From the NCBI GenBank assembly GCA_018127085.1, contig CM030735.1:124001-188000 (forward strand): a stretch of 64,000 nucleotides of DNA, written 5' to 3'. This document shows, piece by piece, positions 48,013-61,555 of this stretch. A program made the translations under genes and the position numbers. This DNA comes from Pneumocystis sp. 'macacae' (lineage: Eukaryota > Ascomycota > Pneumocystomycetes > Pneumocystales > Pneumocystaceae). A model generated the notes under the pieces. It saw only the letters and a program-made list of their open reading frames with translations, was not told the DNA's origin and searched no databases. Each line of letters begins with the position of its first letter. Positions within the stretch are counted from its first letter, which is position 1.

Positions 48013-50596
48013 CTATCCGCTCCAGAAGTACCCGAGCGACCGGTACTGCAGACACCGCACCCCAAGCAGGTCCCAGTCGCGCTGCTTGATCCAGAATCCA
48101 CCAGCAATCTTGAGCTGGCTGAAGACTGCTGCGCCGCGCCACGCAAGCATCTGCGGGTCGGTGTCGCGGGGCGGCGACAGGAGGCGGACTGGCGCCGCAG
48201 CCGCGTGGTGTGCGCGGAGGCGGTCCTCGAGGACGTGGGCAAAGCCGGGGAAGGAGTGTCCGCCGCCGACAAGGAGGATGCTGGCAGAGAGCGTGCGCAG
48301 GCGGTCGTCGGAGGGCGCGTGGTCGCATGCACGCAGAATGCTGTGGACGATTGCGTCGTCGAGTGCAGTGTGGCCGGCATGCACAGTGTGCTGGGGGTGT
48401 GCGGGGTGGTCGGTGTGTCCGGAGCGTGTCGCGTGTGTGCTGTGTGTATGTGTGGTGTGTTCAGAGTGTGTGGAGTGTGCGGGGGAGACGGGGTTGGGGG
48501 GCGCAGAGGCAGCGTCGGGACACACCGGTGCCCGGAAGACTGCAGGGAAGAAGTAGGCCTGGGGGATAAGGGGGTAAGCGGTGGCTGAGGAGAGGGAGGC
48601 AGTGCACCATTGCAGCAAGGACGGGCTCGTCGTAGGCTTTGAAGCGGTAGCGGTGGAGACCGGCAGGAGAGGCGTGGAGACAGTCGAGGAGCTGCAGGGT
48701 TGCAGAGGCCTCGTTGGCGGAGCAGTAGCGGAGCTTGAGGGTGTCCGCAAGGAGCCAGTCGGGTGTGCGGTGGAGGTCTATGGGACAGGGGAAGGCGTTT
48801 CTGCGGAGGAGGCGGGCGAGGAGGCGGGTGACGTCGTCGCCGCCGTAGGGGAGGAGGAGCCTGGTGGTCAGTGGGTGCATGCAGCACGGGTGTGCACGTG
48901 TACACGGGTGTGCGCAGTGGTCAGCGCTGCAGATAGCGCATGCAGATATGCGCAGTGTATGTGTGTGTATGCGTGTGTATGCGCGCAGCATGCGGGGTGT
49001 ATGCGGGTATGCATGTGCAGTGCATGTGTGGACTCACCTGGACTCGGGGATGCAGATGCCCTCCTCGACACAGGCGACGCTGGTTGCCTGGGCACCGACA
49101 TCGACGACACAGGCAGCGGAGAGCCCGGCGCCAAAGACGGTGCAGACGGACTCCTGGAGGACACAGACCTTGGCGAACTGGAGGACGCGGATAAGCATGT
49201 CGAGCATTGCCTCGACATAGTCTTTGTCGTATGTGTCGGGGATGACGAGGACGACGGCAAGGGGCATCCAGTCGGCACGCTGCATGCCGAGGTCGGCAAG
49301 GGTGGCGACGAGGATTGCGGCGACGTCGTCGATGCAATGGCGCGGGGAGGCGTAGTCGGATGTGTTGAAGACGCGGCGCTGGAGCGGCCAGTAGAGGGTG
49401 TAGTCGGGGGAGGTGTCCGGGGACAGGTGGAGTGCCTGGTGGTCAGCAGGAGTGGAGCAAGCCATGCACGCCAGACATGCATACAGCACGCATACAGCAC
49501 GCATACACTCCGCATATAGTGCGCATACAGCGCGCATACAGTGCATGTGCAGTGCATATAGTGCACGGAGCGGTACCTTGTGGCCGACAAGCACGGCAGG
49601 CTCTGCACTGACATCAGTCCACTCGGGGCCGGCGTCGGCATCGGCGGCCTCGGGCACGACGGTCTGGTTGTATGCGACAACCAGGTCGCGTGCATTTGAC
49701 TGTATGCGGCGCTTGGAGAGGCGCAGGCGTGCGCGGAGTACAGCCTCGAGGGCCTGGACAGCATGCTCAAAGTCGTCGTCGTCGCTAGCATCAGCACAGT
49801 GGTCGCGGTGCTCGGTCTTGTGGCGGTGGGCAATGACATTGGGGACTGTCCGGGGAAAGGCATCAGTGGCAAGGCCGATGCGCAGCTGCCGCGAGCCGGG
49901 GTGCAGGACGAGGACCCTGGCGTCGGTAGCCTGCATTGTCAGCCAAGCATGCAGCAGAGGCACGCATATGGCCCGGCTGGCACGCATATATGTGGGGACA
50001 TGTGTGCTGCCGGGTCTTTGCGACGCATATAGTCGACGCATATAGTCGGAGACCATGCTGCCCGCTGCCCTGAACATGTGCGACAGATGCTCGACATGTG
50101 GTGGTGCAGGGCATGCGGTGCTGTGTGCATAGTGCATAGTTGTATGCAGTGTATGCACAGTATGCATTGTATGTATGATGTATGCGTTGTAAGCATTGTA
50201 TATGCGCGGCAATCGATGCATGCAGGGGAAACAGGCACTCACCTGTTTGTCGTCGTCATCGTCGTCGTCGTCGCCCTCGGCTTCGTCTGTCCATGTTGCC
50301 GCCCGACACATCAGCAGCTATGCATATAAGAGACGGCCTGGTATGCAGAGAAGCAGACCTGGTCTTCCCGCTTAAGATACTCCCTGCAGCAGTCAGCAGA
50401 AGCAAAGACACACAGGACGACGCAGACAGAGCGCTTTTGTGTATTTTTGTGTGTACCAGTGCTCTGCTGCGCAGTCGGCGACATACGTATAGTAGTTTTT
50501 TTGGTTGATTGGCTGCACAACGGGAAACGTTGTGAAGCGCATACAAGCATTGCGCTGCTGTTCGATGCGTATTGGCCCTTTTTTGCGTGGAGCCAT
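48013..50596 (-). CDS. ARP8: Actin-related protein Arp8, INO80 chromatin-remodelling subunit
   Basis: Nuclear actin-like subunit that recognises nucleosomes/linker DNA for INO80. Seven exons (50596-50487, 50383-50359, about 50317-50243, 49930-49577, 49435-49038, 48860-48608, 48558-48013) total 1761 nt, or 586 residues, with every phase kept. The N-terminus is MAPRKKGPIRIEQ, then PINQKNYYTEYLKREDQ and an Asp8 run at residues 61-68. The actin fold starts at about 71: VLVLHPGSRQLRIGLATDAF, TVPNVIAHR, QRVFNTSD-like QRRVFNTSDYAS, LVIPDTYDKDYVEAMLDMLI, CVLQESVCTVFGAGLSAACV, VDVGAQATSVACVEEGICIP, LPYGGDDVTRLLARLL, ILLVGGGHSFPGF and MLAWRGAAVFSQLKIAGGFW. Introns are long for this genome (312, 141 and 177 nt) and repeat-rich. 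Confidence 0.92.
49436..49576 (-). repeat. GCATAC/GTATGC tandem repeats inside an ARP8 intron
   Basis: This 141-nt intron carries about seven imperfect 11-12 bp units of the type GCATACAGCRC (plus strand, about 49475-49560). The other long ARP8 introns (48861-49037, 49931-50242) and the DPM3 intron 51140-51352 are dense in the same TATGCA/TATGCG words. Confidence 0.7.
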
Positions 50597-50931
50597 GGGC
50601 AGCGCTGATAGACAGGTGTGTTGTGTTGGCGAACGGTGTGTGCTGAACATATACGCAGTCGTCGGGCATGCAAGGTATACGCACACGAAGCATGGTGCTG
50701 AGTATGTACAGCGAGTGCGTGCCTGGTGCGCTGCATATGTGTAGTATATACGCTACATATGCGTTGTATATGCACATGTCTGACTGTATAGACAGCAATG
50801 CATATGCGGTTGTCTAGACAACGGGTAACGCTGGCAACGCTGGTTACGGTGGACAAACCAAGCAAGCAGATGTGTTGTGCAGTATATGCATTGTATATAG
50901 TGTATGTGTGTATTTTCCCTTTGAAAGTCAT
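50597..50931. other. ARP8 upstream region rich in TATGC words
   Basis: 335 bp between the DPM3 stop and the ARP8 start, both on the minus strand. It is mixed in GC content and includes several partly palindromic stretches near 50740-50775 (GTATATACGCTACATATGCG). It presumably holds the ARP8 promoter. No gene seen. Confidence 0.5.
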
Positions 50932-51499
50932 CTATGATGTATCCACATCAATGCCGTGTTTGCGCAGCCAACACGAGGCCTCGTCTATGTCCTGTTCTAT
51001 AAGGAACAGTGGCAAAGCCAATGCAACATACCTTCATCATTGCGTCATATGCGTCTTGTCTGTCCTGAAGCCGTATCAATTGGAGACCGAGTAGGCCAAG
51101 GAGATATGCACCAAAGCTAACCAAGATCCACATGAAAATCTATGCATGTTAGAACCCAATGGAGCCAGGTGTGCTGTATAATTCAGGCCAATCTATGCAT
51201 ACTATACATGCCTATGTCATATACAGTGTATATCGTATGTGCAATCGGTATACCAGTGTAGAAGTATACATACAACAGATATATGCAATGCATATACACC
51301 ATATATACGGTGCATATATGTCATTATCTTATTATAAATGCGTAGGACATACCGTTAAGAAAAACATAATGTATTTGGAGGGCTGACCAGCATGCCATCC
51401 AGCAACGGCTACAGCTAGTAACGTAGCGGCAAGTAGGATCCGTCTGCATTTTGTTTGTTTGAAAGATGCAAACAAAGTAGACGATTGAACAGGATACAT
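50932..51499 (-). CDS. DPM3: Dolichol-phosphate mannosyltransferase subunit 3 (DPM3)
   Basis: Small ER membrane protein that stabilises the catalytic Dpm1. Three exons (51499-51353, 51139-51032, 50991-50932; introns of 213 and 40 nt) give 104 residues; human DPM3 has 92. Membrane helix 1 is CRRILLAATLLAVAVAGW and helix 2 is MWILVSFGAYLLGLLGLQLI, then RLQDRQDAYDAMMK and, across the last junction, DIDEASCWLRKHGIDV. That matches the family's F.DC.DA...L..EI..A...L...G end. The presence of a DPM3 implies the human-type three-subunit synthase, not the single-protein yeast form. Confidence 0.85.
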
Positions 51500-51840
51500 T
51501 AATGATGAGTTATAAATAGACTTCTAAGTAAAGCCAGTATAATGGGTTGTATGTACAATGTATGCACAGTGTATTTGTTATATATGTGTTGCTTAGGTTG
51601 TGTTTTACGGTAACCGAATCAGAACATACCGACCCAACCGGCGGCGGACACAGATGGTACAATGGGTCGTGGATAAGCGTCGGAATCGATAGTGCAAAAT
51701 AGGCATAAAGTACAACTATATTACTATTTCATGTAAAAGTTTCCTCAGTAAGAGCTTTTCCTGTAAAAGCCTGTATTTAAACTTTTAAAAATTAGAAATT
51801 ACAAAAAGAAAAACAAAAAATAGTCCAATAAAACAGAACT
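51500..51840. other. Spacer between RXT3 and DPM3
   Basis: 341 bp. The right half is AT-rich (RXT3 3' region), the left half mixed with CCGGCGGCGG near 51640. This is the tail of the GC-rich zone. No gene or hairpin I can support. Confidence 0.45.
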
Positions 51841-53528
51841 TTATAGAGAAAGTTGCAACCTATATCTAGCAGCAATTCTCTCTTTCATATCGCTTCGTCC
51901 TTTTCTTGTTTTGTCTTCAACCCATTTAAAATCCTCAATCATAATACTTTCTCCGTCATGTTTTGTTTTCCAACCACGAGACATAATATTATGTCTTAAA
52001 CTTCCACTATATTTAATCAAACGAGGAAGAACACGAACTTTGACAATTGCATCGCATGACGGCCTTTTTTTTTTAAGACGACCTGTATGCAATAAGATTG
52101 CAACAATATCTGAATCATCAGTATATATATCTGTGCCCCATAATGCCCGTCTTTTAATACCATCATTTTCTGATTTATAAAAGTACTGTTTAGCTATTCG
52201 AATTGTCAATATTCCATTGAGTTTCCCATCAAGACAAGGAACAGGATTGGAAGGTGTATATATATGTTCTCCAAGATCTTTTTCTTCAATTCCTTCTATA
52301 AAACTCATAACAGCATCATTTTTAACTATCAACTTTGGCCTAGGCAATGGAACAGTTGGCCGAAGAAATTGTTTTCGTCCCTCCTTTTGATTTTTTTTCT
52401 GAGGTAAAGTTTCCTGTAATATCTTAGGAAGATCATCTGTTGTACTTGCTTTATTTGAACTACGATTAGTATCTTCAGACTTCGATTTAGGAGTTAATGA
52501 CTGCTTATGTAGATTTTCATGAAACTCTATATTTGATTGATCATTTAAGTGAAAACTCGATTTTCCGCTAGAACCTGTACAATAATGAAAGCTTTTTTGA
52601 ATTTTAGGTGATGTTGTATTAAACTTATTAGAAAGCATATCTTTAAATGATGAAGAATTATAGGCTTCATCTGTATGATTTACTGAATATTGTTTTCCTC
52701 GATCTATATTTTGATTTAATGGTTGATGTCCTTGTGAAAGAGGAGGTAATGTTGACAACATCATCATATTATTTTGGAATAAAGGCGGAGGAAGCTGAGA
52801 AGTTTGGTCAAATAAATGGAAATGTTGATATCTATTATAATTTTGTTTCTCTTGATCGGGATCGTTATCATGTATCAAGATATTATTAAATAAAGGAGGC
52901 TGATTCATAGGTCTTGAAAAGTTCACATCAATATTTGGACGGAACATATCATTCGTTTGTCTGTTAATCAATGACGAAGCAGAATCTCGGCTACCAGTCT
53001 TAATATTAGCCATATGGTCGGTATAGTTTTTATTTGAAGATTCAGTATTATTATTCCATGAAGTAGATTCTTGGCCAACTATAGACTGAATCGACATCAT
53101 GAGACGATGAAAAGGCAAAGAAGGGATTGAAGAAGAATTTTGATTTGATATAGAATCTGTTTCTTTAGAAAGTTTATCAGATAAAGATGTATTCATAGAT
53201 AGTGCTATATTTCCATTATAATAAATAAAAAGATAGGATTAGAGAAAGTTACCCATTCTTTGAGACAAACAAGTATTTTTGGATGAGCTAGAAACCTGTG
53301 AAGAGCCCTTAGTTGTCTCATCTAGTAACTCAGATTAGTTATCTTATTTACACATTCTTTTAATAATTTTAAGTAGTTTTAATCGATTTTTCACAAAATC
53401 AATTTAAACTCACCTATTTGTACCTTTCCACGTTTTCCTGCTTTGTTTGGTGCATTTTTCTGCTTCGAAACATCAGTTTTTTGAATTTTCTCTTTATGTT
53501 CATTTTCTGCTATATGTGCTTCTTTCAT
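51841..53528 (-). CDS. RXT3: Rxt3-like subunit of the Rpd3L histone deacetylase complex
   Basis: Subunit of the large Rpd3/Clr6 deacetylase complex. Exon 1 (start 53528) gives MKEAHIAENEHKEKIQKTD and a Lys-rich run; exon 2 gives DETTKGSSQVSSSSKNTC; exon 3 is a 450-codon block opening in an Asn/Ser/Gln-rich disordered region. The Rxt3 domain is at the C-terminus: LGEHIYTPSNPVPCLDGKLN, ILTIRIAKQYF, RALWGTDIYTDDSDIVAILL, HTGRLKKKRPSCDAIVKVRV, LPRLIKYSGSLRHNIMSRGW and the end MKERIAARYRLQLSL. WGT.IYTDDSD..A.L.H.G is the family hallmark. A further upstream exon is possible. Confidence 0.88.
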
Positions 53529-53721
53529 ATTTTCTGAACGAAGATTCACTCAATTAGCTTTCATGAATGCATTCTATTATGTTTAATAGTATTTTATGCC
53601 TCTTAAAACATATTTTTTTAAGATTTTTATAAATCAAAAAAATGAACGTTAATCTCGTCTTAACATAAATCTAAACATTAACTTATAAAAATAAAAGAAA
53701 TAAAATATACATAAATTATCT

Positions 53722-54215
53722 ATGGAATCACTTGAAGAACTATCAAAAATTTATGAGTATAGTGAAAAAATTGAATGCCAGGCTTTAGGTACTTTTTTTT
53801 AAAATATAAAAACTAATTTTTTCCAGATAAGACTAAAGAAGAACTTTATACTAATATTTTAAATGCAAAAAACGTTATTTTAGACCCTATGATTAATAAG
53901 TAGTTTTTTTACTTTACAATTCTTTAAAAAATAATATTTTTTATTTTTAGAATAAAAAACATAAAAAAAAATTTGGTTACAATGAAAACACATGAAAAAA
54001 TGCTTCGTAATCAAGTATTTGATCTGTATGAGCAACTAAAAGAAAATACTTCTTCTATTGGTCACTTAAAAAATCAGATGAAGGCATTTTTATAGAAAAA
54101 AGTATTTAACTAATTTTAAAAGATAGATGATGTTAATAAAGATATAATTATAATCGAAGCACAATTAAATCAAATAAAAAAAAACCTATTTACAATCAAA
54201 AATCTAAATGTATAA
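53722..54215 (+). CDS. Short coiled-coil protein, unrecognised
   Basis: Exons MESLEELSKIYEYSEKIECQ, DKTKEELYTNILNAKNVILD and RIKNIKKNLVTMKTHEKMLR join across two GT-AG introns in frame. A further exon, IDDVNKDIIIIEAQLNQIKK, ends FTIKNLNV. Joining to it needs a GC-AG intron (GCATTT at 54083) since no GT donor is available; otherwise translation stops at TAG just after 54090. The product is about 125 residues, nearly all heptad-like helix, resembling small kinetochore or spindle subunits, without a family motif. Confidence 0.5.
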
Positions 54216-54917
54216 AGATACTAATTAATCATTGATGTTATGATAACAGAAATACATTTATTTTTTACAATTAGGTTTTCTATAAAAAATATACTGAACT
54301 CATGAAACATACATTTTATCACTTTCAGTTTTTATTATTGGTAATTAAATATTAACTTTTAATCATAAAGTTTGGTTTAAACATGCTATTTTTATAAAAA
54401 TTTCTTTTTTTCAAAAAATAAATTTTGAAACTTAAAATTATCAAATTATAATTGAATATATTAAGCTGTAAATTTATCAAGCAAAATTATCTCAAAAATA
54501 AAGCTTTTTACTTAACATTACAAAAATTTAATAACATTTTTATATTCTAAATATAAACTTTATAAACTTATTTCTGTTTAAAACATATATATAATTTTAA
54601 AATTAATTTCCCATCATTTTAAAATATTATCACCGTATTTAACTATAATGCTTATTTTAAATAATTTACACTAAAAATAAAGTGCGAGCTTTTAATAATT
54701 GTACATACAATAATAACTTAAATACCAAATAACCGTATATAATCAAAATATTTATAAACTCAATGATAAAGATAAATGTAAATGTTAAAACATTCTAACT
54801 AAACATACATATAAATATTACAAGAATTATTGAAAAAACACTACTAATCCTTAAATATGAGTAATTCATGTAAAAATATTTAACAATAAGTATAAAAAAC
54901 ATTATATTTTGTTTAGA
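54216..54917. other. AT-rich convergent intergenic region
   Basis: 700 bp between convergent 3' ends. Almost only A and T with short homopolymer runs; no gene, repeat unit or stem I can support. Confidence 0.5.
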
Positions 54918-55568
54918 TTAAATCTTATCATTTTTATACTTCTGGCATATCCGAATACCTCGTATACGTATTTCTCTCTAGAATACATTAAGTTTTTTCT
55001 TAAAAATTATTGCATATCACTTTTTTCCAACGTGCCAATTTATTTGCATATTCTTCAGGAGATGGTTTCCACTTACTTTTCAAAATTCTTCGAATTGCCT
55101 CAGGTGAAACCTTAAACATATTAGACAAAACTGGAACCGTATATATAGGGTCCTAATATTATAACTATATTTTTATTTTAAAATAAAAAATATAACCTGT
55201 TGACGAAGGATTTTAATTTGATTCATAGTATCTGGTGAAAGCTTTTTCAAAGGATTCCAACCCTCAGGAAATTTTTCTTTAAGTGATATCTTTTGTTTTC
55301 TCCATTCTTCAAGTAAATTATTTTTTTTCCAATTATTTCCCTAATTGTTTTTAGAATTTACTAGTCTTTAATAAGATGTTTTTAATACTTGGTCTTTTTT
55401 AAATATTGTAGCACGTCTATTGTTTGAGCTTAAAGGCAGAGGAAGACTCCATTTCTTTCTCTTTTTTCTTATCTCTGAACTTAAATTTGTAATTTTTTTT
55501 GATATCAATTTAGATTTATAAAATAAATTTTTCTTAAACAAAACCGAAAAAACATCAATTCTTACCAT
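54918..55568 (-). CDS. RRG9: Rrg9/neugrin family mitochondrial protein
   Basis: Mitochondrial factor needed for respiratory growth and mtDNA maintenance or mitoribosome assembly. Four exons. Exon 1 gives [20 protein letters not shown] with a basic presequence. Exon 2 gives [47 protein letters not shown]. Exon 3 gives [40 protein letters not shown]. These are the neugrin/Rrg9 signature ([19 protein letters not shown]). The last short exon, after a 45-nt intron, gives [19 protein letters not shown], matching the family's RW.RRG.. ending. Confidence 0.88.
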
Positions 55569-55797
55569 ATATTAACTCTTAATAGATCAATAATATAAAT
55601 AAATATAAATCTTATTATTGTTTTTCAAATATTTTAATTCGTATATTTTTATGAAACGCTTTTTTTCCGAAAATCTATCTGAAATAGATTTTTTTTAAAA
55701 AAATAATATAAATAAAATATTATAACTTTTTCAAAAGTAATATTCCTTAATTAAATATTTTTCTAAATTCAAATTTTAAAATATTAATAATATGCAA

Positions 55798-58334
<2,537 letters not shown>

Positions 58335-58504
58335 ATTCTTTAAAGTCTTTTTAATTTAAAATACTATTTTATTAATCTTCCACGCACAACTACTTTTACA
58401 AATACACAAATAAATATACAAATATTAATATTATTTAAAACAGTTTATTTATAAATCACAATATAAAAGTATTATTATTTAATATACAAAAAATGATATC
58501 TTAT

Positions 58505-59532
58505 CTATAAGATGTAAGGAAACATAACTTTTCTTTGTTTAGGATAATCCTTAAACTCTTTTATATATCTTCTATGCTTTTTAAGGGCCCAAAGCCACAT
58601 TTGGACGCCACTAACAGCTAGAAATATCCAAGCTAAAGCAATAATTGTAAAAAAACATGTTAATGAAAAAAACTTACATGATAGTGAACGACTTATAGAA
58701 GCCACAACAAGCCATGATGTATATTCAAAAAAATAATTTGGACATGACACAAGATCAAAACCAAACCCTTTAGGAATTTGACGGATACGTGACTTCGGAG
58801 GTCTTATATTACGCAAAATAAGATGAGTTTTAAAGTTAGCATACTCAGAAAACTAAAAAATATTTTAACAGTATACAAGACGTAAACTTTATATTTCTAC
58901 CATCCATAAGATGACAAAAAATAATAAAACAATATGCGATTGATATAAAAATGAAAACCAAGGCCCGTATGTCCAATAAGCCATATTTATGCCACCCAAA
59001 ATCCAATAATGAAACGAATTTTTAAATAAATTTCTTCTTGGCATTGTATCTATTGAAAATCGATGTACGAACAATGTCTCTAATTCTCGTTTTATAAAAT
59101 GAAGAAGAACAAGGACAAAAACAATCCTAAATCAGTAAAAAATCAATAAAGAACATAAATTGAAAACAACCTTTGGGAAGAAGAGTGAAAAACTACTTTC
59201 CCATATAATAATTGCTGAATCAACGGACATCCATATATCAATGGATGAATTAATAGCGGACCTATATACTCAACCAAAAATACAGTTTTCCATGCAACTT
59301 GAGGACCCAAATCTTTGACATATATACATTCTTCCAAAATATCAGAAATATTATCTTCCTTTTTCAAAACCCTATCTTTAACTAAAAGTCGTAATTGAGT
59401 TTCTGGAAGTCCTGTAGCTTTCGAAATAGCTTCAAAAAGTGCAGAAACTTCCTTGTATTCAGAATCAACAAAAACAGTATCCTTGAAACCTTTTATAGGT
59501 TTCCCTTTGCATTTAATTTCAAACTTTATCAT
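58505..59532 (-). CDS. TSC13: Very-long-chain enoyl-CoA reductase Tsc13
   Basis: Last reductase of microsomal fatty-acid elongation in the ER and nucleus-vacuole junction. The start at 59532 (MIKFEIKCKGKPIKGFKDTV) begins the ubiquitin-like N-domain, ending DILEECIYVKDLGPQVAWKT. VFLVEYIGPLLIHPLIY starts the 5-alpha-reductase-type membrane domain. RELETLFVHRFSIDTMPRRN and LFKNSFHYWILGGINMAYWT are highly conserved. The C-terminal domain reads IPKGFGFDLVSCPNYFFEYT, QMWLWALKKHRRYIKEFKDY, PKQRKVMFPYIL, with the typical KV.FPF.L-like ending. Four exons. The upstream spacer to the PFK26 gene is 189 bp and divergent. Confidence 0.92.
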
Positions 59533-59721
59533 TTTATTAATTTTAAACTTTTTTTAAAGTTCAAATTATCGCGTTAAAATCATGATTTTATAAACATTTT
59601 GTAATATCAAAAGAATTAAATTTCAAAAACAATTGATAAAGCAACAGCAAGTATAACTGTTTTTTCTTCTGGTCATGATTTAAATAAAAAAATATTGCAT
59701 CATTCTTTTTAAAAAAGAAAG

Positions 59722-61346
<1,625 letters not shown>

Positions 61347-61555
61347 AAAACTTAACAGTGACATAATTTTGTTATTTTTCACATAGTATATTAAAATGTA
61401 TAAGAAACATAAATCATATAACATGCATCAGAAAATTTTAATACCAATAAGTGTTTTTAATTATAATCTTGAAATTCTCTATACGATTATTTAATAACTA
61501 TTTACATAAATATTATTTTATATACAATCAGAAAAAACATTAAAATATTGCTATA

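Larger units (their letters stand above)
45300..50700. other. GC-rich island in an AT-rich chromosome
   Basis: By eye, sequence jumps from mostly A/T to mostly G/C near 45.3 kb and falls back near 50.7 kb, with a mixed zone to 51.5 kb. It covers most of MCP5 and all of ARP8, whose protein families and reading frames are ordinary. CpG is common inside and rare outside. Plus-strand C exceeds G left of about 48.0 kb, and G exceeds C right of it. Confidence 0.85.

Noticed and set aside
45768..48089. 773-codon plus-strand reading frame and other long frames opposite MCP5
   Set aside because: They lie antisense to the well-supported MCP5 coiled-coil exon; GC-rich DNA has few stop codons, so long chance frames are expected. 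The Pro/Ser/Cys-rich translations resemble no protein.
48581..49519. 312-codon plus-strand frame opposite ARP8
   Set aside because: It runs across ARP8 exons and a repeat-rich intron in antisense; the ARP8 exons join to 586 residues with every frame kept.
50078..50329. Plus-strand frames with Cys/Val-rich translations over the ARP8 intron
   Set aside because: They arise from TATGCA/TGTATG repeats and the Asp-run codons read in reverse; no start context or homology.
45300..50700. Horizontal transfer or bacterial contamination as source of the GC-rich block
   Set aside because: It encodes intron-bearing eukaryotic genes (ARP8, MCP5) whose exons continue into AT-rich flanks (the MCP5 PH domain), so a foreign insert is not supported.
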